DNA of 64,000 nt. It comes from Pseudomonas fluorescens. GTDB lineage: Bacteria; Pseudomonadota; Gammaproteobacteria; Pseudomonadales; Pseudomonadaceae. The notes beneath the pieces are model-generated. The model saw only the letters and a list, made by a program, of their open reading frames with translations, searched no databases and was not told the DNA's origin. The stretch is taken from positions 8,668-72,667 of the forward strand of contig NZ_MSDF01000021.1 of assembly GCF_002022275.1 (NCBI RefSeq). Direction: 5' to 3'. Numbering within the stretch: the first letter of the stretch is position 1; every line of letters starts with the position of its first letter. The position numbers and the translations under genes are program-made. This document shows positions 35,134 to 43,213 of this stretch, piece by piece.

Positions 35134-35151
35134 TGTAAGCATTCACTTACT
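35134..35151 (+). promoter_or_regulatory. GacA box (UAS) of rsmZ
   Basis: TGTAAGCATTCACTTACT fits the GacA-box consensus TGTAAG-N6-CTTACA with one mismatch. It lies about 190 bp upstream of the rsmZ 5' end, as in P. fluorescens CHA0. It is the binding region through which phosphorylated GacA activates the small RNA. Confidence 0.85.
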
Positions 35152-35323
35152 TTTTCGTAAGTGTTTGGGGTTTTTACCGGGTGTGTGCGGCTGGAAACGT
35201 CGCGAGACTTTTCTATCTTGTTGAAAAGTAACAATTATTTATACCGTGCTTGGCACTGGAGCCTGTCAGCAGCGAAGTTGGATCCCGTTGAACTTCCCCG
35301 AGAACTCTCTAACATCAGCCCTG

Positions 35324-35456
35324 TGTCCACGGATTGGCACAGCCATTAAGGATTGATGGTTGAAGGAACGTCGCAGGATGCGATTCATCAGGACGATGAA
35401 AAGGAATACAGGGACTAGGGAAAAAATGTGGGCGGGTCATACCGCCCCTTTTTTTT
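35324..35456 (+). ncRNA. rsmZ: Small regulatory RNA RsmZ
   Basis: An RNA of about 133 nt. The 5' part (TGTCCACGGATTGGCACAGC) and the middle (GCAGGATGCGATTCATCAGG) resemble P. fluorescens RsmZ. It has about eight GGA motifs, several in hairpin loops, and a terminator GGGCGG-gtcata-CCGCCC followed by eight T. RsmZ sequesters RsmA/RsmE and relieves translational repression of secondary metabolism genes. Position next to fdxA is the known rsmZ location. The usual upstream neighbour rpoS is absent here. Ends are estimated. Confidence 0.85.
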
Positions 35457-35492
35457 GCCTGTAGAAAAGTAAAATCCGCCCTGCAGAAACGC

Positions 35493-35517
35493 AAAAAGGC
35501 CCGCAAGGGGCCTTTTT
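35493..35517. terminator. Terminator of fdxA
   Basis: AAAAAGGCCC / GGGCCTTTTT stem with a 5-nt loop, symmetrical A and T runs. It lies between convergent rsmZ and fdxA. Confidence 0.88.
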
Positions 35518-35534
35518 ATCGGGCGGCGGCGCTT

Positions 35535-35858
35535 TTAGCGCTCGAGGTCTGCAATCTTGCCTTTTTTGCCATCCCACTCCGCTGCCTCAGGCATCGGATC
35601 TTTGCGTTCAGTGATGTTTGGCCAGATTTCCGCCAGCTCGACGTTCAACTGAATAAATTCCTGCATCTCTGCCGGGACTTCGTCCTCGGAGAAAATAGCG
35701 ACGGCCGGGCATTCTGGCTCACACAGGGCGCAGTCAATGCACTCGTCCGGGTGGATGACCAGGAAATTCGGGCCTTCGTAGAAGCAGTCCACCGGACACA
35801 CTTCGACGCAGTCGGTGTACTTGCACTTGATGCAGTTGTCGGTAACGACGAAGGTCAT
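35535..35858 (-). CDS. fdxA: Seven-iron ferredoxin FdxA
   Basis: A 107-residue 3Fe-4S/4Fe-4S ferredoxin. Cluster ligands are in CIKCKYTDCVEVCPVDCF (residues 9-25) and CIDCALCEPECP (residues 40-50). The C-terminal extension to DLER is typical of the Azotobacter FdI family. It is an electron carrier. A GGAG site precedes the ATG. Confidence 0.95.
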   Translation of the reverse strand: MTFVVTDNCIKCKYTDCVEVCPVDCFYEGPNFLVIHPDECIDCALCEPECPAVAIFSEDEVPAEMQEFIQLNVELAEIWPNITERKDPMPEAAEWDGKKGKIADLER

Positions 35859-36000
35859 TTCTAATTTTCTCCTCAGGCGGCGGCAGCGAAACCCTGTGTG
35901 GCAGGGCTCGCGAGGTTCGGGAGCGATAGTCTGCAGGCCAGGCTAAGAGCCCGCAGCATCCCAAACCGCGCGAGAGTCTACCAGCTTGCACGCGTCAGCG

Positions 36001-38592
36001 TTATATCCGAACCTTCAGTGCATATAACATTTCGAGCGCTTTGCGCGGGGTCATGTCGTCCAGATCAAGCTTGGCCAACTCATCCAGCACCGGATGGGGC
36101 AGGCTGGCGAACATATCGCTCTGGTGCGGCGCGGCAGTTTTGCCTTTCGTCTTGGCCGGGCTGGCGACCACGGTCTCGTGGGGCAACGCCGTTGTTTCCA
36201 GGCGGCTGAGGTGCTCGCGGGCGCGGGTGATGACATCGGTCGGCACGCCGGCCAGTTGCGCTACGGCCAAGCCGTAACTCTGGCTGGCAGGCCCCGGCAG
36301 CACGTGGTGCAGGAACACGATGCGCTCATTGTGCTCGGTGGCATTGAGGTGCACGTTGGCCACCAGCGGTTCGCTTTCCGGCAGCACGGTCAGTTCGAAG
36401 TAGTGGGTGGCAAACAGCGTGTAGGCGCGCAACTGCGCCAGACGCTCGGCGGCCGCCCACGCCAAAGACAGACCGTCGAAAGTGCTGGTGCCACGGCCCA
36501 CTTCATCCATCAGCACCAGGCTGCGCTCGGTGGCGTTGTGCAGAATGTTGGCGGTCTCGCTCATTTCCACCATAAAGGTCGAACGGCCACCGGCCAGGTC
36601 ATCGCTCGAGCCGATCCGCGTGAAGATGCGGTCCACCAGCGAAAGCTCGCAACTCGCCGCCGGCACAAAGCTGCCGATGTGCGCGAGCAACACGATCAAC
36701 GCGGTCTGACGCATGTAGGTAGATTTACCGCCCATGTTCGGGCCGGTGATCACCAGCATGCGGGTGTCATCATCCAGCGACAGGTCGTTGGCGACGAACG
36801 GCGTGGTCAACACCTGCTCCACCACGGGGTGGCGCCCCTGCACGATGCGCATGCACGGCTCGCTGACAAAACGCGGGCAGTTCAGGTCAAGGTTCAGCGC
36901 GCGTTCCGCCAGGTTGCTCAACACATCCAGTTCTGCCAGAGCGCCGGCGGTGTCTTGCAGCGGCGCGAGGCGGCTGATCAGGTCTTCGAGAAGGGCCTCA
37001 TAGAGCATTTTTTCCCGCGCCAGCGCGCGGCTTTTGGCCGACAGCGCCTTGTCTTCAAACTCTTTGAGCTCTGGCGTGATAAAGCGCTCGGCGCCTTTGA
37101 GGGTCTGACGACGCTGATAATCGATCGGCGCCGACTCGGCCTGCTTGCTCGGCAACTCAATAAAGTAGCCGTGCACACGGTTGTAGCCGACCTTCAAGTT
37201 GGCCAGGCCCGTGCGGGCTTTCTCGCGGGCTTCCAGGTCAATCAGGAACTGCCCGGCGTTTTCGCTCAGCGATTGCAGCTCGTCCAGCTCAGTGTCGTAA
37301 CCGGTTTTCAGCACGCCGCCGTCACGGATGATCGCCGGCGGGTTATCGATAATGGCTTTTTCCAGCAGCGCCGCGAGGTCCGGGTAGGTGCCGGTGGTCA
37401 CGGCCAGCTGTTGCAGGTGCGGCGTGTCCAGATCAGTCATCGCCGCTTGCAACTGCGGCAGCGCGCCGAGGGCATCGCGCAGCCGCGCCAGGTCACGGGG
37501 CCGCGCATTGCGTAGGCCGATCCGCGCCAGAATCCGCTCGATGTCGCCGATTTCTTTCAGCTGCGGCTGCAGCTTTTCAAAGCGATAGCCATCCAGCAAG
37601 CAGGTAATAGACGTCTGGCGGGCCTGCAGCACACTCAAGTCACGCAGCGGACGGTTCAGCCAACGGGTCAGCAAGCGGCTGCCCATGGCGGTCTGGCAAC
37701 GGTCGACCACCGATTGCAAGGTGTTATCGCGCCCGCCGGCCAGGTTGGTATCCAGTTCCAGGTTGCGACGGCTCGCGCCATCCAGCACCACCGTGTCATC
37801 CAGGCGCTCATGGCGCAGGCTGCGCAAATGCGGCAGGGCGGTGCGCTGGGTTTCCTTGGCATAACCGAGCAGGCAACCGGCGGCGCCGATGGCCAGGGTC
37901 AGGGTTTCACAGCCGAAGCCTTTAAGGTCCTGCACCGAAAATTGCTGACACAGACTTTTCAGCGCCGAATCACGCTCAAAATCCCACGGCGCACGACGCT
38001 TGGTCCCACGACGCTTTTCCGCCGGCAAGTCCTTCGGCCAATCATCCGGAATCAACAATTCAACCGGATTGATCCGCTCCAGCTCCGCCAGCAAATTCTC
38101 CCAGCCCTTGATCTCCAGCACGCTGAAGTTGCCACTGGTGATATCCAGCACCGACAGGCCGAACAAACGCTCATCGCCCAGCACCGCCGCGATCAGGTTG
38201 TCGCGACGCTCATCCAGCAGCGCCTCATCACTCACCGTACCCGGCGTGATAATGCGCACCACCTGACGCTCCACCGGCCCTTTGCTCGTCGCCGGGTCGC
38301 CGATCTGCTCACAAATCACCACCGACTCGCCCAGCTTCACCAGCTTGACCAGGTAGCCTTCGAGCGAGTGGTAAGGAATCCCACACATTGGAATCGACTG
38401 CCCCGCCGACTGCCCGCGCGCTGTCAGGGTGATGTCCAGCAACTTGGCGGCCTTCTTCGCGTCCTCATAGAAGATCTCGTAGAAATCGCCCATGCGATAG
38501 AACATCAACTGATCAGGGTGCTGGTTCTTCAGGCGCCAGTACTGCTGCATCATCGGGGTGTGGGAGGACAGATCGGACGTGTTTTTACTCAT
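36001..38592 (-). CDS. mutS: DNA mismatch repair protein MutS
   Basis: An 863-residue mismatch sensor. The mismatch-contacting Phe-Tyr-Glu is in YRMGDFYEIF near residue 37. The ATPase domain has Walker A GPNMGGKSTYMRQ and LMDEVGRGTSTFDG. The C-terminal helix-turn-helix and tetramer region end in LYALKVRI. It is full length and appears intact. A 190-bp copy of its 5' end lies 1.7 kb away beyond the acyltransferase gene. Confidence 0.97.
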   Translation of the reverse strand: MSKNTSDLSSHTPMMQQYWRLKNQHPDQLMFYRMGDFYEIFYEDAKKAAKLLDITLTARGQSAGQSIPMCGIPYHSLEGYLVKLVKLGESVVICEQIGDPATSKGPVERQVVRIITPGTVSDEALLDERRDNLIAAVLGDERLFGLSVLDITSGNFSVLEIKGWENLLAELERINPVELLIPDDWPKDLPAEKRRGTKRRAPWDFERDSALKSLCQQFSVQDLKGFGCETLTLAIGAAGCLLGYAKETQRTALPHLRSLRHERLDDTVVLDGASRRNLELDTNLAGGRDNTLQSVVDRCQTAMGSRLLTRWLNRPLRDLSVLQARQTSITCLLDGYRFEKLQPQLKEIGDIERILARIGLRNARPRDLARLRDALGALPQLQAAMTDLDTPHLQQLAVTTGTYPDLAALLEKAIIDNPPAIIRDGGVLKTGYDTELDELQSLSENAGQFLIDLEAREKARTGLANLKVGYNRVHGYFIELPSKQAESAPIDYQRRQTLKGAERFITPELKEFEDKALSAKSRALAREKMLYEALLEDLISRLAPLQDTAGALAELDVLSNLAERALNLDLNCPRFVSEPCMRIVQGRHPVVEQVLTTPFVANDLSLDDDTRMLVITGPNMGGKSTYMRQTALIVLLAHIGSFVPAASCELSLVDRIFTRIGSSDDLAGGRSTFMVEMSETANILHNATERSLVLMDEVGRGTSTFDGLSLAWAAAERLAQLRAYTLFATHYFELTVLPESEPLVANVHLNATEHNERIVFLHHVLPGPASQSYGLAVAQLAGVPTDVITRAREHLSRLETTALPHETVVASPAKTKGKTAAPHQSDMFASLPHPVLDELAKLDLDDMTPRKALEMLYALKVRI

Positions 38593-38722
38593 CGGATAGT
38601 AGGCAAATTCGTTGAAAGTGGTGGGGCAACGGGCGCGCTTGGCCCAGCAGTTTTTGCGATGGGCGCAAGGTTAACACGCGAGGTCGCAGGTTCGCAGGTG
38701 GCAAGCAGACGGGGGGAAACGT

Positions 38723-38764
38723 AAAAGGGGCAACACCTTTATTTAAGGCGTTGCCCCCTTTTCC
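38723..38764 (-). terminator. Terminator of the acyltransferase gene
   Basis: A long hairpin with GGGGCAACACCTT and AAGGCGTTGCCCC arms, A- and T-flanked. It lies about 50 bp after the acyltransferase stop and upstream of mutS. A diverged counterpart ends the DUF6124-like gene near 40650. Confidence 0.85.
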
Positions 38765-38811
38765 TTTATCTCTTGCGGATGATCGACGGGAATACCCGGC
38801 AGCTTCGTGCG

Positions 38812-39900
38812 CTAGATTTTTACGGCTGGAGCGGGTGGTAACGTCTGCTGTCCCTTGATCAGTTTGGTGACGCTTTTCCCAAGCTTGATTCCTGGTATCT
38901 CAATCCATTTGTGCGAGCAATAGCTGATCAACAGTATCGCGGGGATGATGATCAAGGATGCCGCCCGCTCCGAAATACCCAGCGGCGATATAAATATCAA
39001 CAAGTAACTCCAGACCCATTGGTGCAACAGGTAGACGGAGAATGTCAGGTCAGACAGCGTTCTAACGACGGGCGAATCCACAAAAGCTGACTGGAATCGA
39101 AGGCTGATAAAAAATATCAGCATCGAGATGATCGCGTAATTGCTTTGCAGGAAGGATGACTGTCCTTCTGTGATTTTCATTATGTGCAGTATAAATAATA
39201 AGACAGAGAACGTAGTGCACACACGCGTGCTGACCAAGCCCGCCTGTGCCAAATAAGCGCAGGAACCAATCAGCAAGAAATAGAAGTAAATGCTGAAGTA
39301 GCCGTGGCTCCATATTTCTTTGGTTGGAAACGCGGGCAACACATAGAGCAGCACGCCAACTGCACCAAACAGGTAGGGCAGGGTTGACGGTTTGTTGATG
39401 AACCCCAAATATTTCAATGAACCCATGAAGACATAAAATAATATCTCCACGCGCAGCGTCCACTCTACCCCTGCAAGACCATAGTCACTGTTGAAGAAAT
39501 CCCCAATCAGAAGGAATCTTGGCACGAGAGACGCGAGTGGGGGCACGGGTATGTCTTTGATTCCCCAATTCATCAGCAGCTCTACACAGAGTGCGAACAC
39601 ATACAGTGGATAAATTCGGAATATACGTTTTACATAAAAGTCCAGAGTGTTTTCTGTCTGTAAAACATGCGTGATTATATATCCGGACGTGAGGAAGAAT
39701 ATGATCACGCCTGCGGCGCCACCGTAGACAAGCGGTGTGATCAAGTCCAGAAATGTTCTGATCGTTATATGTACTGTCAGGTCTGTGGATAGCGCCTGAA
39801 TTTCTTGAGAGTAATATCGGTGACCGATGACCACGCTGACGAAAGCGAAAATTCTCATGTAGTCAAGAAATACAATCCGGTTGTTAATGCTTTTTAGCAT
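38812..39900 (-). CDS. Acyltransferase-3 family membrane O-acyltransferase
   Basis: A 362-residue integral membrane protein with about ten hydrophobic segments. It carries the family signature near the N-terminus, a tyrosine-rich RIFAFVSVVIGHRYY stretch with the conserved R-x10-H pair (catalytic His in VIGHR). Such enzymes acetylate or acylate O-antigen, exopolysaccharide or peptidoglycan sugars. ATG 39900 has GGGAG upstream. Base composition is clearly AT-richer than in mutS, suggesting acquisition. It is flanked by mutS and a partial mutS copy. Target unknown. Confidence 0.85.
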   Translation of the reverse strand: MLKSINNRIVFLDYMRIFAFVSVVIGHRYYSQEIQALSTDLTVHITIRTFLDLITPLVYGGAAGVIIFFLTSGYIITHVLQTENTLDFYVKRIFRIYPLYVFALCVELLMNWGIKDIPVPPLASLVPRFLLIGDFFNSDYGLAGVEWTLRVEILFYVFMGSLKYLGFINKPSTLPYLFGAVGVLLYVLPAFPTKEIWSHGYFSIYFYFLLIGSCAYLAQAGLVSTRVCTTFSVLLFILHIMKITEGQSSFLQSNYAIISMLIFFISLRFQSAFVDSPVVRTLSDLTFSVYLLHQWVWSYLLIFISPLGISERAASLIIIPAILLISYCSHKWIEIPGIKLGKSVTKLIKGQQTLPPAPAVKI

Positions 39901-40160
39901 TGTGTACAGCTCCCTTTTTCGAGGAATAATATCAATATGCATCCATTGCGCATAGCGTGCTTATTAATCGTTGACGTTTGAGTTGCCGCCAATTGATCGT
40001 TTTTCTGAAGACAGCCCTTTGTCTACTTGTGGGGCATCAGATCGGCCCAGTGTAAGTGCGCCCTTGACTGAGCGCTGAAAGTGGGTCGGTGACGGATAAT
40101 GGTGAGGCGTACCCGTTCCCGCAAAACTGGAGGCTCGACTTCGTGTCGATGGCGTCGAGC

Positions 40161-40351
40161 GCCTTCTTCGCGTCCTCATAGAAGGTCTCGTAGAAATCGC
40201 CCGTGCGATAGAACATCAACTGATCAGGGCGCTGGTTTTCAGGGCGCCAGTACTGCTGCATCACTGAGGTGCAGGAGGGCAGATCGGACGTGCTTTTACT
40301 CATCGGACAGTAGGCAAATTCGTTGAAAATGGTGGGGCAAAGGGGGCGCGT
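40161..40351 (-). pseudogene. Duplicated 5' fragment of mutS plus upstream DNA
   Basis: About 190 bp aligns without gaps to 38450-38640 at a constant offset of 1711 bp, with roughly nine in ten bases identical by eye. It covers mutS codons 1-48 (MSKSTSDLPSCTSVMQQYWR...GDFYETFYEDAKKA) and some upstream bases; the frame then continues into unrelated sequence. A second block, about 40560-40690, matches mutS upstream DNA (TTTTTGCGATGGGCGCAAGG) and its hairpin. A 200-bp insert with a REP element separates the two blocks. Confidence 0.9.
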
Positions 40352-40402
40352 GGTCCAGTGTCGATCAGTTAAGGAATGCAAACATCCAAACGCCGCAGGC
40401 CG

Positions 40403-40513
40403 AATGTGGGAGCTGTCGAGCTTTAGCGAGGCTGCGAAGGGATCGCCGCGCTGTACCTGCCAGACCGCAGCGCCTGCATCGCAGCCTCGCTAAAGCTCGA
40501 CAGCTCCCACATT
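40403..40513. repeat. Paired REP-like element splitting the mutS duplicate
   Basis: Arms AATGTGGGAGCTGTCGAGCT and AGCTCGACAGCTCCCACATT, inner arms GCGAGGCTGCGA / TCGCAGCCTCGC. This is a third REP subfamily in the window. It sits exactly where the duplicated mutS-upstream sequence is interrupted. Confidence 0.88.
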
Positions 40514-40648
40514 TTACCTTCGGTGCTTGCCCAGTCGGGGCCGTTCAACTGATTGGCATTGGGCGCTTGGCCCAGCTTTTTTGCGATGGGCGCAAGGTTA
40601 ACATGTGAAGTCAGCCCTTCGCAGGTCGCAAACGGATAGGTAAAACGT

Positions 40649-40689
40649 AAAAAGGGCGGCGCATTATCCAAATGCACCGCCCCTTTTTT
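40649..40689 (-). terminator. Terminator of the DUF6124-like gene
   Basis: Arms AAAGGGCGG..GCATT and AATGC..CCGCCCCTTT with flanking A and T runs, ending 12 bp before the stop of the minus-strand gene. It corresponds in position to the hairpin at 38723-38764 in the mutS duplicate. Confidence 0.8.
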
Positions 40690-40700
40690 GCTTTCGCCTT

Positions 40701-40976
40701 CTACTGAATGTTGCCGGGCGAATCCAGCACCTTCACCACATCATCAATCACTGCCTTGACCATCTCCTGCAAGTAGTGGGACGCCCAGGCGTAACGGTCC
40801 GTTTGCTTCGTCATCGCTGCATCTTCTGCGAGCTGTTTGGCGACATGGAGGAGGTCGGAGGCGTGGTGCAAGGCTTCGTGCAGGGAAACACCGCTGTTGA
40901 TGCGGAATAGAGGTTGGTCGGAGTGAAAGGAGAAAGGGGTGACGCCGAGGGTGGTCAGATCTTGCACAGCGTTCAT
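40701..40976 (-). CDS. DUF6124-like small protein
   Basis: A 91-residue, mostly helical soluble protein with the stretches SFHSDQPLFRINSGVSLHEA and HHASDLLHVAKQLAEDAA. It looks like a small Pseudomonas family (DUF3077/DUF6124 type) of unknown function, often present in several copies per genome. GGAGG lies six bases before the ATG. The ATG overlaps the stop of a 25-codon leader ORF (ATGA), and the Shine-Dalgarno is inside a hairpin, so its translation may depend on the leader. Confidence 0.75.
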   Translation of the reverse strand: MNAVQDLTTLGVTPFSFHSDQPLFRINSGVSLHEALHHASDLLHVAKQLAEDAAMTKQTDRYAWASHYLQEMVKAVIDDVVKVLDSPGNIQ

Positions 40977-41050
40977 AAAACACCTCCGAATGCGGAGGAA
41001 GTGAACCGAGAGAGATGAGGCCGTTTGGTGCGGTAAACGTAGAGGCACAT
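40973..41050 (-). CDS. Candidate 25-residue leader peptide
   Basis: A short frame, MCLYVYRTKRPHLSRFTSSA then FGGVL, with a good AAGGAGC site seven bases before its ATG. Its stop overlaps the ATG of the DUF6124-like gene (ATGA). It is basic and aromatic. Its last codons cover the hairpin that hides the downstream ribosome-binding site. Coding status is inferred from signals only. Confidence 0.5.
   Translation of the reverse strand: MCLYVYRTKRPHLSRFTSSAFGGVL
40983..40998 (-). promoter_or_regulatory. Hairpin sequestering the DUF6124-like Shine-Dalgarno
   Basis: On the minus strand CCTCCG-CATT-CGGAGG, a perfect 6-bp stem. The 3' arm is the GGAGG ribosome-binding site of the next gene. Ribosomes translating the leader would open it, giving coupled or attenuated expression. 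Confidence 0.6.
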
Positions 41051-41435
41051 AAGTGAAAGCTCCTTGATTTGAGGAACTGCCACAAACCTTCTCACAGGTA
41101 TGGGTGGCAGCTGTGCGCAGGGTGAGAAACCGGCAATCAAGGCAACCGGTAGACCCGAAGGTCTCCCACGCACAGCCGCCATAAAACGATACCGCAGACG
41201 AAAAAAAACGCCGCGATAGAGTTCTTTGGCGCTTTGCGCCTTGATTAGCTCGGGTTCTCACGCCCGGTCGCTGAATTGGCAGCGACGCAGCGGAGGTTAG
41301 CGCGGTGATGCAGTGGGTGCAACTGGGGGAGTGGGGATATCGCTTTGCGGCTGTCGAAAAGCACACGTTTTAAAGGGGGGACGGACTTCCCAGATCGGAA
41401 AATACACCGTCCTCTCTTCTATTTTTTGTCCCTGT
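41051..41435 (-). other. Long probable 5' leader of the DUF6124-like unit
   Basis: A 385-bp stretch without a convincing gene. It carries a GGCGC-TTT-GCGCC hairpin (41228-41240), a tract of eight A followed by CGCCGCG near 41200, and several short GGTTCTCACGCC/GGTGAGAAACC-like complementary words that could fold. It may be a structured mRNA leader or hold a small RNA. Confidence 0.35.
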
Positions 41436-41861
41436 TCAACGTGTCATGCCGTTGCACTGCTCGCGTAAATCACTGTTGCTGATGTTGGCGCAGCTGGAGC
41501 CGCTTTGTTTGGCGTTGCAGAAGGCCCGTTGATCAGAGTCACTAATGTTGGCGCACGAGCTACCGTTCACTTCGGCGTTGCACTGTGCGCGTAATTCGCT
41601 GTTGCTGATATTGGCGCAGCTAGAGCCGTTTTGTTTGGCGTTGCAGTAGGCTCGTCGCTCAGAGTCACTAATATTGGCGCATGAACTGCCATTCATTTCG
41701 GCATTGCATTCGGCGCGTAACTCACCGTTGCTGATATTGGCGCAGCTGGAACCACTTTGTCTGGCGTTGCAGAAAGCACGCTGGTCAGAGTTACTGATAG
41801 AGGCGCAACTGGCGAAGGTGTAACCGCTGAACATCAACAACACCACAAGCATGAGTTTCAT
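41436..41861 (-). CDS. Secreted protein of 21-residue Cys-rich tandem repeats
   Basis: A 141-residue protein with a signal peptide (MKLMLVVLLMFSGYTFA) and then five full tandem repeats of 21 residues plus a sixth partial one. The unit is CANISNSDxRAxCNAxxxGSS. Each unit has two cysteines spaced C-x11-C-x8-C, 12 in all, so disulfides in the periplasm or outside are likely. Repeats alternate in detail (QRAFCNAKQSGSS versus LRAQCNAEVNGSS). ATG 41861 follows AAGGAAG. No family is recognised; no neighbour explains it. Confidence 0.85.
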   Translation of the reverse strand: MKLMLVVLLMFSGYTFASCASISNSDQRAFCNARQSGSSCANISNGELRAECNAEMNGSSCANISDSERRAYCNAKQNGSSCANISNSELRAQCNAEVNGSSCANISDSDQRAFCNAKQSGSSCANISNSDLREQCNGMTR

Positions 41862-42011
41862 CACATTCTTCCTTGGATTGCCAGGAAACAGCCAGGCACT
41901 GCTTTGCCCTGCCTCAACGAATGTGAAGGAGGGGTATCAAATTGACATCACTTTGAGTGAAAGTTCCGCCGCCCTATGGCTTGGTTCTGCGAGCTTGGAA
42001 TGGGTGAGGCG

Positions 42012-42050
42012 GGGGCTGATTTATTTGGGGTGATCAAATCAATCAGCCCC
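42012..42050. terminator. Hairpin between phyH-like and Cys-repeat genes
   Basis: GGGGCTGATT / AATCAGCCCC, a perfect 10-bp stem with an inner TTTG..CAAA pair. It lacks a clear T-run on the minus strand. It is the only structure seen in the 309-bp gap after the dioxygenase gene. Confidence 0.5.
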
Positions 42051-42170
42051 TTCTCTGCCGTTTGCGAGTCGCTGACTATGCAGCGACGGCTGCGGTTCGT
42101 GTGATGAGGGGCTTCATTTGCTGTGGGAGTGGGTTGCTCACCCCCGCATCATCGGCACCGTGCGCCTGTT

Positions 42171-43025
42171 TCATGGCTTGGGAGGAAGCGAGCCCTGGGC
42201 CTCACCCGGCACCGGCTGGTGAGCCCGGTACATCCATAGGCCACCGTCTTTTGCAACAAGATCGGGGCTGTCAGTGCAATCGTTTTCACTGTAGTAGTGA
42301 AATACTAGGCTTTTGCGTGTGCGGCTCGGATCGTTTATCTGAGATCCGCCATGCAGCAAATAGCAGCTCCAGATGAAGACATCGCCTTTTTTTGCGGCGA
42401 ATATTTTGGGTGCAAGCTCAAGGCGGCTGACCTCTCCTTGCATATAGTCGTGCCACTCATCCATTTCATCAGGAACGAAGTGAGTCGCGCCGCTTGAAAA
42501 CACGTGTTGTTTGATTTTATGACTGCCCGGGTAGTACCTCAGCGGGCCGGCGTCCAGGTGGCAGTCTTCCAGGGCAACCCAGATGGCTATCAAGTTGTAA
42601 GGCGTTTTCGGCGTCATGTAAATGGCATCGACGTGATCGGGCTGGCTACTGCCCTGGTCGAAGCTGAGGGAGTTGCACAGGACCGTCGTCTCACCCAGCA
42701 AGTCATTCAGGATAGGCGTGATGCGTGGGTTAATCGCCAGGTTCCGGACCTCTGGAAGCTCCAGGTACAGGTCGTTGAGCTTGAATCTATGGGTGTCGCG
42801 ATCCGTGCTATCGACATCTTTGAGTCTTTTGCGCAGCCCGGTGACCAGGTCATCTACCACGATGCGTTCATGGGATTGTGACCATGCGTGCTCTTGAGCC
42901 GAGCGGGCGTCATCTATCTCCTTTGCGGAGTAAAAGCCGGGGAGTGCGTAAAAGCCCTCGTTATCCCATTGCTCCTTGCTGACGTTTACCGCTTTCTTCT
43001 TTGCAAAAAAATTCAAAAAATCCAT
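42171..43025 (-). CDS. Phytanoyl-CoA dioxygenase (PhyH) family protein
   Basis: A 284-residue Fe(II)/2-oxoglutarate oxygenase. The 2-His-1-Asp facial triad is visible as HVD in PDHVDAIYM and a distal His in LLHGGSQ; the 2-oxoglutarate-binding Arg is in SRTRKSLVFHY. It is soluble with no signal peptide. The substrate is unknown; related bacterial enzymes act on small metabolites, halogenated or phosphonate compounds. It is divergent from the tailocin repressor and may be cargo of the accessory stretch. Confidence 0.85.
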   Translation of the reverse strand: MDFLNFFAKKKAVNVSKEQWDNEGFYALPGFYSAKEIDDARSAQEHAWSQSHERIVVDDLVTGLRKRLKDVDSTDRDTHRFKLNDLYLELPEVRNLAINPRITPILNDLLGETTVLCNSLSFDQGSSQPDHVDAIYMTPKTPYNLIAIWVALEDCHLDAGPLRYYPGSHKIKQHVFSSGATHFVPDEMDEWHDYMQGEVSRLELAPKIFAAKKGDVFIWSCYLLHGGSQINDPSRTRKSLVFHYYSENDCTDSPDLVAKDGGLWMYRAHQPVPGEAQGSLPPKP

Positions 43026-43163
43026 GCTTCCTGCGTTCCCGACATCTATACAAAAAATGGCGGTGATAATACATTTTTATGCGCAAAATGGTATAAAAAA
43101 GGTAGCGTAAAGCCACTACTGTACCAATAAGAGTCGTTATACACCTATCTAAATGCATAAAAT

Positions 43164-43177
43164 ATGCAAATAAGCAT
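43164..43177. promoter_or_regulatory. Candidate operator of the tailocin repressor gene
   Basis: ATGCAAATAAGCAT is an ATGCA-N4-NGCAT dyad, 36 bp before the repressor ATG. It shares its form with the two operators at 44037 and 44068. A further half-site AATGCAT lies at 43152-43158. Autoregulation is inferred. Confidence 0.45.
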
Positions 43178-43213
43178 TTGCCAACCCCAAAAACTCTCGT
43201 CACTATCCCCGTT

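Noticed and set aside
35161..35349. 62-codon frame upstream of rsmZ
   Set aside because: Overlaps the GacA-dependent promoter region and the rsmZ 5' end; no ribosome site.
40037..40381. 114-codon gene next to the acyltransferase
   Set aside because: It is the mutS start region copied and fused out of context; treated as a pseudogene fragment.
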